In this document: piece after piece, positions 1-8,416 of the stretch | How positions within the stretch are numbered: position 1 is the stretch's first letter | Layout of the letters: every line of letters starts with the position of its first letter | Assembly (NCBI RefSeq): GCF_029919115.1 | Contig: NZ_CP123990.1 | Coordinates: forward strand, 1,736,001-1,800,000 | Direction of reading: 5' to 3' | Origin: Variovorax paradoxus | GTDB lineage: Bacteria > Pseudomonadota > Gammaproteobacteria > Burkholderiales > Burkholderiaceae_C | DNA length: 64,000 nucleotides | Translations under genes and position numbers: made by a program | Notes under the pieces: generated by a model | Databases searched by the model: none | Told to the model about the DNA's origin: nothing | What the model saw: the letters and a program-made list of their open reading frames with translations, nothing else

Positions 1-221
1 CCGAAGGCTTGGTGCTCAGCGTCGTCCAGGTGGTCTTGGCCGCGGAAGAACAGCACCTTGTGCTTCACGAGCGCGGCATTGACGTGCTCGATTTCTTCCT
101 GGGAGAGGCTGGCCGAGAGCTTCAGGTTCTGCACCTCGCCGCCGATGTGGCCCGCAACACGCCGGATGCGCAGATCGCCAAAGCTCGTGTCGATGGAAGA
201 AGGGGGCGCGCTGTCGCTCAT
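1..221 (-). CDS. TauD/TfdA-family 2-oxoglutarate dioxygenase, N-terminal part (cut by window edge)
   Basis: Only the first 73 codons lie in the window; the gene runs off the left edge. The reading frame starts at the ATG at 221-219 and gives a beta-rich N-terminus followed by VLFFRGQ (residues 56-62) and a downstream EHQAFG stretch, which is the typical start of the TauD/TfdA fold where an early strand leads into the core. The iron-binding HxD and distal His are outside the window, so activity cannot be judged. Family members oxidise taurine, aryloxyacetates, alkyl sulfates and similar acids using Fe(II) and 2-oxoglutarate. It is the last visible gene of the minus-strand catabolic cluster, 135 bases beyond the Bug gene. 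The substrate is unknown. Confidence 0.8.
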   Translation of the reverse strand, partial: MSDSAPPSSIDTSFGDLRIRRVAGHIGGEVQNLKLSASLSQEEIEHVNAALVKHKVLFFRGQDHLDDAEHQAF

Positions 222-356
222 CGGGGACTCCTGTTCGTTCGTGACGTGGCCCGGCACTGCCGGAAGCCGCAGATTCTGTGGTCACGTGCTGCAAGGGCAA
301 ACGAAGGAATCGTTGTTTCGACATGCGCGAATCTTCTTTGGCGCGCTGGACCTCGA

Positions 357-1331
357 TCAGTCTGCGTACACGCCGGCCGCCTTGATGATGGGCGTCCACT
401 TGGCGATTTCGTCCGCCACGAACTTCCTGTGGCCCTCGGGCTCGATGCGCCCGTCGGTGGCCACCACCGCGCCCAGCGCTTCTTCGCGCTTGATGAAGTC
501 CGCATCGCGCAATGCGGCCTTCATGGCCTCGTTGAGCTTTTTCAGCACCGGTGCCGGCGTGCCCTTGGGGGCATACAGGCCGTGCCAGATGGTGACCTGG
601 AAGTTCTTCAGGCCCGACTCGTCCAGCGTGGGCAGGTCTTTCAGCAGCGGCGTTGTCAGCCGCTTGGGCGTGGTGACCGCGTAGGCCTTGACCTTCTTCG
701 CCTCGATCTGCGGCGAAGTGTTGGTGGTCTGATCGCACAACAGATCGATCTGCCCGCCGATCAGGTCGGTGATGGCCGGTGCGGTGCCCTTGTAGGGCAC
801 GGGCGTCATGTCGGTCTTGGTGGCGCTTTGGTAGAGCAGGCCGCACAGGTGCGAGGCCGAGCCCACGCCCGCATTGCCGATGTTGATCTTGCCCTTGTTG
901 GCCGCAATCCACGCGGTCAGTTCCTTGTAGTTGGCGGCCTCGATGGAGGGCTTGGAGATGAGCGTCATCGGCACGTCGTTGACGATGCCCAGGTACTCGA
1001 AATCGCTCTCAACCTTGAACGGCAGGTTGCGCACCAGCGTCGGCACGGTGGCCATTGCGATGTGGTTCAGCAGCAGGGTGTAGCCGTCGGGCTTGGCGCG
1101 TGCCACCTTGGCCGCGCCGATGGAACTGCCGGCACCGGGCACGTTGTCGATGATCACGCTCACACCGCCCAAGGGCTTGCGCAGCGCTTCGGCCAGGTCG
1201 CGCGCCACGCGGTCGGTGGGGCCGCCGGCTGCAAATGGCACGACGATGGTGACCGGCTTTCCGGCGGGAAAGTCTTGCGCATGCGCGCCCATGGCCAGGG
1301 CCAGCGCCGCAAAGGCGAACAGTTTTTTCAT
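357..1331 (-). CDS. Bug/TctC-type tripartite tricarboxylate transporter substrate-binding protein
   Basis: Predicted periplasmic binding protein of the Bug family (324 aa), which captures carboxylates or aromatic acids for TctAB-type carriers. A Sec signal peptide (MKKLFAFAALALAMGAHA, cleavage near residue 18) is followed by the family signatures VPFAAGGPTD and GAGSSIGAAKVA and by the PDGYTLL motif. The ATG at 1331-1329 is preferred over an in-frame TTG 15 bases upstream, because GGAGA lies just before the ATG and would be inside the gene if TTG were used. No TctA/TctB membrane genes are adjacent, as is common for the very numerous Bug proteins of Burkholderiales. It lies 30 bases after the hydrolase gene, probably in one transcript. 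The ligand cannot be read from sequence. Confidence 0.92.
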   Translation of the reverse strand: MKKLFAFAALALAMGAHAQDFPAGKPVTIVVPFAAGGPTDRVARDLAEALRKPLGGVSVIIDNVPGAGSSIGAAKVARAKPDGYTLLLNHIAMATVPTLVRNLPFKVESDFEYLGIVNDVPMTLISKPSIEAANYKELTAWIAANKGKINIGNAGVGSASHLCGLLYQSATKTDMTPVPYKGTAPAITDLIGGQIDLLCDQTTNTSPQIEAKKVKAYAVTTPKRLTTPLLKDLPTLDESGLKNFQVTIWHGLYAPKGTPAPVLKKLNEAMKAALRDADFIKREEALGAVVATDGRIEPEGHRKFVADEIAKWTPIIKAAGVYAD

Positions 1332-1361
1332 GGAAGTCTCCGTCAAGTAAAGAAATGGAAA

Positions 1362-2723
1362 TCAGGGGGCTCGCGCCGGCACGCGGCTCTCGAGCGCGGG
1401 CGGCTGCCAGTCGGGCTTGATGTGGCAGCCGTTCTTGCCGTCGGTGTCGTAGCGCGGCGCCAGCGATGCGCAGCGCTGCGCAAGGCTTTGGGGCGTGGGC
1501 TTTTCGCCCTTGTCGATCCAGTCGAGCAGGGCGGTGAAGAGCGCGGGGTATTCCGAATCGCTCAGGTAGCTGTGCTCGCGCTCCGCGCTGAAGCTCTGTA
1601 CCAGCTGGCTGCCGGTGCCGGCCGCGTCGCGGATGCGGCGATAGGCGTTTTCGAGCTCGACGAAAGCCGTCGGGTCTTCGATGGCATGCAATGCCAGCGT
1701 GGGCAGCGCGGTGCGCCCCGTCGGTTGGCTGTCGGCGGCCAAGGCGCCCTTGGCCTGCGGGTCGGCGGCATAGCGCAGCACGCCTGCGTTGAGCGCCGCA
1801 TCGTCGGCCGAGCCCTGGTAGACGACGCCGATGTTGCCGAACGGATTGCGGCCGTCCAGGCGTTTTTGCACCAGGTCCTGGAACAGCCAGGTCGCCCAGT
1901 TCAGGTGGCCCAGCAGCGAGCGCTCCTCGATCTTCACGACCGAGAGAATGGTCTTGAGCCGCGCGGCCTGCTCCGGCGTGCGCTGCGCGGCGGGCATGCC
2001 GACCCCGGTGCAGTCCTTGACGCGCGCGGCCAGCTCGGCGCGCGTGAGTTTCGAATCGGCCGGCAGGCCCATCCACAGCGGGTACTGCGGCTCGTCGGCG
2101 CGCGGGTGGTTGCGGCACACGTGTTGATAGACCACGCGCAGGTCGAGCCGAAAGTCATAGGCGCTGTTGCCGCCGCCGAGCACGCCGCTGGTGAGCAGAA
2201 GTCCGTCGTACGGCGACTTTGCACCGCCCACAGGCGCATAGAGCTCGGCCGCCTTTGCCGCCACGCCCGCGCCGTAGCTCTGGCCGTGCAGCAGCGTGCG
2301 CTGCGGCTGGCCGAAATGGCGCACGAAGATCTGGCGCAGCCGCTCGGTGTCTTCGGCCGCCATCGTCACGCCGTAGCCGCCGCGGCGGTAGGTGGAGCCG
2401 GCCCACGCGTAGCCGGCCTTCACGGTGATGGCCCAGCGTTTCAGGTCTTCCTGGCTGCGCTCGAGCTTGGGCGGCCCCGTCTCCGGGCCGCCGTGCGCAT
2501 GCATCACGAGCACGCCGCGGTTCCAGTCTTTCGGAATCGCGATCCAGTAGAAAGAACCGTTGCCGTCTTCGCCTGTGTAGCAGCGTGCGGCCTCAGGCAC
2601 GGGTGCGGGGCAGGGCGTTGATGCAGGTGCCTGCTTGGATGCGGGCGAGGCTGCTTGCGCGGAGAGCGGCAACGCGGTGCCCAGCAGCGCGAAAGCGGCC
2701 AGCGTGGAAAGATGTCTTTTCAA
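1362..2723 (-). CDS. Exported alpha/beta hydrolase, TTG start coupled to the tannase gene
   Basis: A 453-aa predicted periplasmic or secreted serine hydrolase. It has a Sec signal peptide (about residues 1-24, ending LSAQA), an oxyanion-type HGG near residue 78, the nucleophile elbow GQSYG with Ser149, and a likely catalytic His384 in EREHSY. The start is a TTG at 2723-2721: its first bases overlap the TGA stop of the tannase gene (TTGA), and GGAG sits 7 bases upstream, so the two genes look translationally coupled. No upstream ATG gives a sensible signal peptide. It probably hydrolyses an ester or a product of the neighbouring tannase-family enzyme. Substrate class is inferred only from the neighbourhood. 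Confidence 0.82.
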   Translation of the reverse strand: MKRHLSTLAAFALLGTALPLSAQAASPASKQAPASTPCPAPVPEAARCYTGEDGNGSFYWIAIPKDWNRGVLVMHAHGGPETGPPKLERSQEDLKRWAITVKAGYAWAGSTYRRGGYGVTMAAEDTERLRQIFVRHFGQPQRTLLHGQSYGAGVAAKAAELYAPVGGAKSPYDGLLLTSGVLGGGNSAYDFRLDLRVVYQHVCRNHPRADEPQYPLWMGLPADSKLTRAELAARVKDCTGVGMPAAQRTPEQAARLKTILSVVKIEERSLLGHLNWATWLFQDLVQKRLDGRNPFGNIGVVYQGSADDAALNAGVLRYAADPQAKGALAADSQPTGRTALPTLALHAIEDPTAFVELENAYRRIRDAAGTGSQLVQSFSAEREHSYLSDSEYPALFTALLDWIDKGEKPTPQSLAQRCASLAPRYDTDGKNGCHIKPDWQPPALESRVPARAP

Positions 2724-5470
2724 TGTCGTACTCCGAGTTCCAGCGCCGCGTTCGTTCCTGCCGTGGAAACGAATCCGAGGACGCCGCTGTTGAAGATGAA
2801 ATTGCCCGGCCGGCCCGCGTCGGCCTGCGCCACGCCGAGCACAGGCGTGTCGTAGCTCAGCAATGCAGAGGTGCCGCCCAGGTTGAAGCTGCTGCCCGCC
2901 ACGGTGGCTTCGCGGTTCTGGCCCGTCACGGCGGCCATGGCGTAGCTGCCGTCCGCCGTGCCGGGCGTCAGCGTCTGCTGCAGGCCGAACAGGCGCAGGC
3001 CGGCGTTGGCCGCCGATTCGCGCACCAGGTGCAGCGGCACCGCGGCGCCGTTCACCAGGCCGATCACCATCGACCCCGTGAGCGTGCCGCCGGTGGTCAC
3101 GGCGCCGCCGGTCGGCGAGGTGGTGCGCAGGTCGAAGGCTCCGCGGGCGGTGTTGTAGGTGATGTAGCCCTTCTCCGTCTGCGTGCATGTGGCGTCGTAG
3201 GTCATGAACCCGCCGGTCACCGCGTCGCGGCAATACTGGAAAGTGCCCGCATTGCGCAGCCGCACCGATGAGGCATGCGCCGTCGCGCTGCCCGTGCCCT
3301 GCTGCACGCCCACCGCGTTGAAGATGTTGGCCACCGGGTTGAACACCGCCGGTGCGGCCGTGTTCTCGAAGGTGTTCTGGAACGCGATGAGCGGTGCGAA
3401 GCCGCCGCCGCTCGGCGCATTCACTCCGCCCAGCAGCACGCCGCCGGGCGCAAAGCTGAAGACCGCCGCGCTTTCGCCGCTCGCATAGCTGCAGCTGCCT
3501 TGCGCCACCAGGGAGCCGCTGCGCTGCGTGCCGGGTGCGCGCTGCAGGCTGGCGTCGATGGTCACGATGTAGGCCATGGTGGCGGGATCGATGTCGACGC
3601 GCAATTCTTCGCCGAAGCTGTTGCCGCCCTTGTAGCTGGCAGGGGCGGCCGGCAGGTTGGGGCAGGCCAGCGGATCGCCGACTTCGGTTACGCAGCTGTA
3701 GTTGACCGCCGCATCGAGGCTGCCGCTGCCGCGGTACTTGGGCCATGCCGGAAACTGGCACAGCGGGCGCGTGCGGCCATAGGTGCCGGCCACGGCGTCG
3801 ACCGCCACGCCGGTGGCAGGCGCAAGCCCGGCCTCCACCCAGCCCTCGAGCGCAGCGAGCGAGTCCCAGTTGGGAATGAAGCTGCCCGTGCCATGGCCCA
3901 TGCCGGGCACGGTGTAGAAGCGCACATGCTCATCCACGGCGGCCTGGCCCACGGTGGCGATGAGCTGCTTGTAGTAGTCGATGGTGGAGTTGGGGCTGAT
4001 CACTTCGTCGGCCAAGCCGTGCAGCATGATGACTCGGCCGCCGCGCGCGAAGAAAGGCGCGAGGTTCGGGTTGGTTGCATCGGTCAGCGCCGACACCTCG
4101 CTCATGCGCGGGGCGTAGCTGCCCGGGTCCAGCGGATCGAAGCCGAGCGAATCGAAGGTGTCGATGCGCGTGACGAAGTACTTCACCCACTGGTCGCCCG
4201 TGACGTACATGTTGGCGTCGGCCGATGTGGCGGGGTTGCCCGGCACCTTGCGCGTACCCAGGTCGCGCGTGGTGAAGGGCCCCGCCACCAGTGCGCCTTC
4301 GAGGATGTTGTAGCCGCCCGCGCGCCTTACTCCGTTGGCAAGCGAGTAGGTGCTGAACTCGAGCGGCGATTCGATGGTGCGCACGGTGGCAAGCTGAGCG
4401 TCCGAAAGGCAGGTGTCGCCGTTGTCGGTGCCGCCGCTGCAGCGCAGCGAGGCGAGGACTTGCGTGTTGAGTAGCCGGCAGCTTTCCACGTTGCTCACGA
4501 TGTTGTCGGCCGCGCCGTCGAGCTTGTCGCAGGCCTGCATTGCCGCCTTCTGCACCAGCAGCGTCTTGGCCACGTTCATCCAGCCGGCGCCGCCGTTGTT
4601 GTAGAGCGCCCGGCCCACGGCCACGTTCGACAGCCGCGTGCCGGTGTAGTTGAGTGCGGGTTCGTTGGCGACCACGCCGTCGTAGTCCTGCGGCCAGCGC
4701 TGGATGTAGCTGAGCGCATCGCGCCCGCCGGTCGATGTGCCCAGAAAGTAGGCGTAGGCGGGCTTCACACCATAGCGCGCGAGCACCAGCGCTTGCGCGA
4801 CGTCGCGCGTTTTCTTCAGCGAGTTGCCGCCGTAGTTGGCAAGCTGCTCGTCCTTGGCTGCAAAGCGCCCGTCGGTGATGCTGCTCGACTGGTGGCCCGA
4901 ATCGTCGCCGTAGGTTGCATACCCCAGCGCAAGCGGCGCGGGCTTGCCGGCGGGGCCGAAGCGGATGACCTCGGTGCCGTCGATCAGCACGCCGTCGAAG
5001 CCGCCGCCGCCGAAGTGAATGGTCTTGCGGTTCCACTTTTCGGGCAGGTTGACCGCGAAGCTGATGGCCTGCGAAGCGGGGTCCATCGGCTGGATGGTGC
5101 CGCGGATGCGGCAGTAGTCGCCGAGGCGGTTGCCGGCATCGCCCGCGGCCAACGGCACGGCGCTGGTAACGGTGGCACCTTGCGTCGGCAGGCTGATGAG
5201 CGAGGCCGGCAGGCTTTTGCCGGCGAGATCTGCGCAGGCGACCACCGGCTGAACGGGTGGTGGCGGCGGGTTGTCGGGCGGATCGGTATCGGGCGTGCCG
5301 CCACTGGACGGCGGCGGGGGCGATCCGATGGGAAAGAACCCGGCACCGGCGCCACCACCGCCGCCGCCGCCGCAGGCGGCAAGAACCAGTGAAATACCGA
5401 TCACGGCAACGAACGAACGGCAGGCGCGAAAGGGCGCGTCAGGCAATGCAGAAGGGCGCGAGTTGCGCAT
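2720..5470 (-). CDS. Tannase/feruloyl esterase-family lipoprotein with a long C-terminal extension
   Basis: A 916-aa protein. The N-terminus is a lipoprotein signal with Cys33 in LAAC followed by a run of glycines and a Pro-rich linker to about residue 75, so it is probably surface-anchored. Residues about 80-595 form a tannase/feruloyl esterase domain: nucleophile Ser246 in GTSTGG, Asp488 in HGLADE, His526 in GMGHG, and an Asp-rich loop (CDKLDGAADN, 314-323) like the calcium site of the family. This family includes MHETase. Residues about 600-916 are an extra Gly/Ser/Thr-rich, probably beta-structured region that the core family lacks. The ATG at 5470 has GGAG 8 bases upstream. It is divergent from the LysR gene and is the first gene of the minus-strand cluster. 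Confidence 0.87.
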   Translation of the reverse strand: MRNSRPSALPDAPFRACRSFVAVIGISLVLAACGGGGGGGAGAGFFPIGSPPPPSSGGTPDTDPPDNPPPPPVQPVVACADLAGKSLPASLISLPTQGATVTSAVPLAAGDAGNRLGDYCRIRGTIQPMDPASQAISFAVNLPEKWNRKTIHFGGGGFDGVLIDGTEVIRFGPAGKPAPLALGYATYGDDSGHQSSSITDGRFAAKDEQLANYGGNSLKKTRDVAQALVLARYGVKPAYAYFLGTSTGGRDALSYIQRWPQDYDGVVANEPALNYTGTRLSNVAVGRALYNNGGAGWMNVAKTLLVQKAAMQACDKLDGAADNIVSNVESCRLLNTQVLASLRCSGGTDNGDTCLSDAQLATVRTIESPLEFSTYSLANGVRRAGGYNILEGALVAGPFTTRDLGTRKVPGNPATSADANMYVTGDQWVKYFVTRIDTFDSLGFDPLDPGSYAPRMSEVSALTDATNPNLAPFFARGGRVIMLHGLADEVISPNSTIDYYKQLIATVGQAAVDEHVRFYTVPGMGHGTGSFIPNWDSLAALEGWVEAGLAPATGVAVDAVAGTYGRTRPLCQFPAWPKYRGSGSLDAAVNYSCVTEVGDPLACPNLPAAPASYKGGNSFGEELRVDIDPATMAYIVTIDASLQRAPGTQRSGSLVAQGSCSYASGESAAVFSFAPGGVLLGGVNAPSGGGFAPLIAFQNTFENTAAPAVFNPVANIFNAVGVQQGTGSATAHASSVRLRNAGTFQYCRDAVTGGFMTYDATCTQTEKGYITYNTARGAFDLRTTSPTGGAVTTGGTLTGSMVIGLVNGAAVPLHLVRESAANAGLRLFGLQQTLTPGTADGSYAMAAVTGQNREATVAGSSFNLGGTSALLSYDTPVLGVAQADAGRPGNFIFNSGVLGFVSTAGTNAALELGVRH

Positions 5471-5540
5471 GGACTTGTCTCCGGAATGCGGCCTCGATGG
5501 GCTGCTTTTTTGAATGAGCGGCCGGACGATAGGTGCACGG

Positions 5541-5553
5541 TGACCTAGGGTCA
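5541..5553. promoter_or_regulatory. Palindrome TGACC-TAG-GGTCA in the LysR/tannase divergent region
   Basis: A perfect 5-bp inverted repeat with a 3-base centre lies 37 bases before the LysR start and 70 bases before the tannase start. It is followed by an AT-rich run (AAATAAAATAAA) that is unusual in this GC-rich sequence. The position suits a LysR-type operator controlling both directions, but the spacing is shorter than the usual T-N11-A pattern. The role is inferred. Confidence 0.4.
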
Positions 5554-5589
5554 AATAAAATAAAGAGGCACTTCCGATATGAAAAAAAT

Positions 5590-6510
5590 ATGGAGATAAG
5601 ACCGCTTCGCTACTTTGTGGCCGTTGCTGAAACCGGCCACATGACGCGGGCCGCCGAGCAACTGGGCATCCAGCAGCCGCCGTTGAGCCAGGCCATCAAG
5701 GCGCTCGAACGCGAATTGGGGGTGCTGCTGTTCCGGCGGCATCCGCGCGGTGTGGCGCTTACCGATGCGGGCCGGCTGTTCCAGGTGGAGGCGCTGCGCA
5801 TGCTGCAGGACATGGCGGCCATGAAGCAGCGCATGGCGCGCGTGGCCAAAGGGCAGGCCGGCACGCTGGCGGTCGGCTTCACCAGCTCGGCCGCGGCGCA
5901 CCGCTTCGTGCCCGAAGCGTTGCGTGCTTTTCGCCGTGCGCACCCCGGCGTGGAGTTGCAGCTGCGCGAGGACAACGCAGCCGAACTCACCGAGGCGCTC
6001 GATGCCGGCCGGCTGCACTGCGGCCTGTTGCGCGTGCCGGTGGCACGGCCCGAAGGCCTGCGCTTCGAAACGCTGCTGCGCGAACCGGTGCTGGTGGCAA
6101 TGCCCAGCGACCACCGCTTTGCCCTCGCGCGCAGCAAGGCCTCGCGGCCGCTGCCGCTTGCGAAGCTGTGCGAGGAAGGCATCATCCTCGTGCGCCGTCC
6201 GGGCGCGCCGGGTCTTTACGCCGAGCTGCTTGCGCTTTGCCACGCCAAGGGCCTGCGGCCGCGCGTGGTGGCCGAGGTGGACCGCATGATGACCAACCTG
6301 AATCTCGTGGCCGCGGGTGTCGGCCTGTCGGTGGTGCCGGCGTCGATGACGGGTGTGCATGCGCATGCCATTGCCTACACCCGGCTCGCCGACGGCGGTC
6401 AGCTCGACGCACCGCTCACGCTGGTGTCGCGGGTGGAAGAAGACAACCTGCCTGCGCAGCACTTTGCCGCGCTGCTGCGCAGGCATGCGAGCGAGAACCC
6501 CGGGTCATGA
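5590..6510 (+). CDS. LysR-family transcriptional regulator of the tannase/Bug cluster
   Basis: A 306-aa LysR-type regulator. The N-terminal winged helix-turn-helix is clear (RYFVAVAETGHMTRAAEQLG, then QPPLSQAIKALERELG, about residues 8-46), and residues about 90-300 form the periplasmic-binding-protein-like effector domain. The ATG at 5590 is chosen over upstream in-frame codons because MEIRPLRYF is the canonical LysR start. It is divergent from the tannase operon and overlaps the next gene by four bases (ATGA at 6507-6510). It probably senses an aromatic or carboxylic acid released by the hydrolases and activates the divergent operon. The effector is unknown. Confidence 0.93.
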   Translation: MEIRPLRYFVAVAETGHMTRAAEQLGIQQPPLSQAIKALERELGVLLFRRHPRGVALTDAGRLFQVEALRMLQDMAAMKQRMARVAKGQAGTLAVGFTSSAAAHRFVPEALRAFRRAHPGVELQLREDNAAELTEALDAGRLHCGLLRVPVARPEGLRFETLLREPVLVAMPSDHRFALARSKASRPLPLAKLCEEGIILVRRPGAPGLYAELLALCHAKGLRPRVVAEVDRMMTNLNLVAAGVGLSVVPASMTGVHAHAIAYTRLADGGQLDAPLTLVSRVEEDNLPAQHFAALLRRHASENPGS

Positions 6511-7514
6511 TCTTTTCATTGCGCCGCCGCCAACTGGTGCGGGGCACCGGTGCTGCAATGGCCGCTGCCTGTGCCGCGCCGCGGTTGCTGCCGGCCGCGC
6601 CGTCGCCATCGATGCCATGGCCGAACCGTCCGGTGCGCTTGATCGTGGTGTATCCGCCGGGCGGCGTGAGCGACGGTATGGCGCGCATGCTGGCCGAGCC
6701 GCTTGCCCAACTGCTGGGCGTTCCGGTGCTCATAGAAAACCGCGCCGGCGCGGGCGGCAGCATTGGCATGGATGCGCTTGGGCGTGCCGTGCCGGACGGC
6801 TGCACGCTCGCGTTTTCAGCCATCAGCCCGATCACGCTGCATCCGCTGGTTGCGCATGTGGCCTACGACCCGTTGCGCGCCTTCGCGCCTGTGGCAAGCG
6901 TGATGCGCACGCCCGTGCTGGTGGTTGGCACGCCGGCTTTTGCGGGCCGCAATTTCGAGGAGCTGATTGCACTTGCGCGCAGCCAGCCCAGGGCGGTGCG
7001 GTGGGCCACTTCGGGCGTGGCCACCATCGGCCACATGGTGCTGGCGCAGGTACGCATGCAAAGCCGCACCGCCATCACGCACATTCCCTACGCGGGCGGC
7101 GGCCCGCAGCTCAACGATGCGCTCAGCGGGCAGTTCGAAGTGCTGTCGACCAACGTTGCGGCGCAGCAGCTGCAGTACATAGGGGAAGGGCGGCTGCAGG
7201 CACTGGCGGTCGGCTCCCCTTCGCGCATCGAAGCCCTGCCCAGGGTGCCGACGCTCGCCGAACTGGGCTACGAGCGGGCCAATCGCGATTCGCTCTTCGG
7301 CATCTTTGCGCCGGCTCGAACGCCTGCGCCTGTGCTGCAGCGGCTCAACGCGCTGATCAACCAGGTGCTGCGCAGCGCCACCGTGCAGGCGCGGCTGCGC
7401 AGCGCCTACAACCTTCCGGTGGGCGGAGGCATTGAAGACCTTGCGCACGAGGTTGCCGCCGACCGTCGGCGCAACCGTGCGCTGGTGTCCGGGGACCGTT
7501 CGCAATTCGATTAG
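6507..7514 (+). CDS. Second Bug/TctC-type substrate-binding protein, possible Tat signal
   Basis: A 335-aa Bug-family periplasmic binding protein. The N-terminus (FSLRRRQLVRG, then an Ala-rich stretch to about residue 30) has the arginine cluster of a twin-arginine signal, unlike the Sec signal of the first Bug protein at 357-1331. Family signatures are VVYPPGGVSDGMAR, GAGGSIGMDAL and the late PTLAELGY. The ATG overlaps the LysR stop (ATGA), which indicates translational coupling with the regulator. Two Bug proteins flanking one hydrolase cluster suggest uptake of more than one ligand, or of a substrate and a product. No membrane carrier genes are present. Confidence 0.9.
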   Translation: MIFSLRRRQLVRGTGAAMAAACAAPRLLPAAPSPSMPWPNRPVRLIVVYPPGGVSDGMARMLAEPLAQLLGVPVLIENRAGAGGSIGMDALGRAVPDGCTLAFSAISPITLHPLVAHVAYDPLRAFAPVASVMRTPVLVVGTPAFAGRNFEELIALARSQPRAVRWATSGVATIGHMVLAQVRMQSRTAITHIPYAGGGPQLNDALSGQFEVLSTNVAAQQLQYIGEGRLQALAVGSPSRIEALPRVPTLAELGYERANRDSLFGIFAPARTPAPVLQRLNALINQVLRSATVQARLRSAYNLPVGGGIEDLAHEVAADRRRNRALVSGDRSQFD

Positions 7515-7544
7515 AGGGCTGGGCCGCCGTGGTTGCGTCGGGCG

Positions 7545-7820
7545 TCACATCAGCCGGAACCCGCGAGTGAATTGCATCGACGTTTTCAGCAACGCGGGCA
7601 CCTCGCTCATCTTTGCAATCTCGGCAAGGCCGGCCTCCGTGATGCGAAGTACCGTGGCCAGGCGCGACGAAGCGTAGCGCCCGGTTGCATTGACAGGGCC
7701 GATGTCGGCCTCGATCAACCCCGTGGCTACCAGCACCGAAACATGCCTGAGCTCTTCCGGGCAGGCAACCCGGACCGGAAGTTCCACATGCTGAAGCCTC
7801 ATCAGAAACAAAAGCGGCAT
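7545..7820 (-). CDS. Small hypothetical protein, paralogue of the divergent 72-aa protein
   Basis: A 91-aa protein of unknown function. The ATG at 7820-7818 is preceded by GGAG at a 6-base spacing; a longer frame upstream has no such site. It is clearly related to the protein encoded divergently at 7990-8208: both begin MPxxFLxR, share a helix with LIEA, and share the segment LRIT-x-x-G-x-AE, which resembles the wing of a small winged-helix domain. This copy has an extra C-terminal tail of about 20 residues. No signal peptide or membrane segment is seen. Function is not known. Confidence 0.62.
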   Translation of the reverse strand: MPLLFLMRLQHVELPVRVACPEELRHVSVLVATGLIEADIGPVNATGRYASSRLATVLRITEAGLAEIAKMSEVPALLKTSMQFTRGFRLM

Positions 7821-7989
7821 ACGATTCTCCGGTTGCCTGACCAACGTGGATACGATTCGGTCAAAAGAATCACAAGTTAGCTGCCCGTTTTTGGACGCGC
7901 CATTACCGGAATGCCGTGCTGCAATGTAGGTCTTAAGCCCTACAATTTGCCTGCCACAATCCGGCCGCGTCGCGACCCGAGGAGAAGTT

Positions 7990-8208
7990 ATGCCGATGAA
8001 TTTCCTTCGCCGCATCGAGGAGGCCTCGTTCCCCCTGGCCATTCATGAAAAGGCCGATATCCAGTGCGCGGCTGTGCTGGCTGCGGCCGAGCTTATAGAG
8101 GCCAACCTCCCGGAAGCTGACGACCTTTCCGGCCGCCGGGGAGTGATCTTGCGAATAACGCCGCGAGGGCGGGCGGAGCTTAGCCGGTCGCGCGAAGCGC
8201 AACCTTGA
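7990..8208 (+). CDS. Small hypothetical protein, paralogue of the 91-aa neighbour
   Basis: A 72-aa protein of unknown function. GAGGAGAAG lies just before the ATG at 7990, which supports translation; a second in-frame ATG occurs two codons later. It shares the pattern MPxxFLxR, a central VLAAAELIEA helix and a terminal ILRITPRGRAEL with the divergent protein at 7545-7820. The last motif resembles the wing strand and following helix of winged-helix DNA-binding folds, but the protein is too short for a complete standard domain, and I do not assign a function. Confidence 0.62.
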   Translation: MPMNFLRRIEEASFPLAIHEKADIQCAAVLAAAELIEANLPEADDLSGRRGVILRITPRGRAELSRSREAQP

Positions 8209-8215
8209 GCACCGG

Positions 8216-8416
8216 TCACTTGGGCGCAGCAGCAGCCGGCCGCCCGTCCTGTTGTGCCGGCGCGCCGGTGGCAGGAAGGTTGCCTGGCCCTTCCGACGGG
8301 TCTTTGAGACCATAGAAGAAGAGCACGCCCACGACAACGACCGCGACGACGGCAAGCAGGGTCCACATCAATCGGCGGCCGATGTCGCCCTGTTTGTGAT
8401 GTTGCCTGGTTGTCAT
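8216..8416 (-). CDS. Small single-pass membrane protein
   Basis: A 66-aa protein with one strongly hydrophobic segment (about residues 17-37, LMWTLLAVVAVVVVGVLFF) preceded by a basic N-terminus and followed by a Pro/Ala/Gly-rich tail. This predicts an N-in, C-out inner-membrane protein with a short flexible periplasmic tail. The ATG at 8416 is the only start that gives a compact protein; the ribosome binding site is weak. It converges on the 72-aa gene with only 7 bases between them. No family is recognised. Confidence 0.5.
   Translation of the reverse strand: MTTRQHHKQGDIGRRLMWTLLAVVAVVVVGVLFFYGLKDPSEGPGNLPATGAPAQQDGRPAAAAPK

Noticed and set aside
9..2621. 870-codon open frame on the plus strand over the Bug and hydrolase genes
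   Set aside because: It lies antisense to well-supported genes with signal peptides and catalytic motifs, and has no family features.
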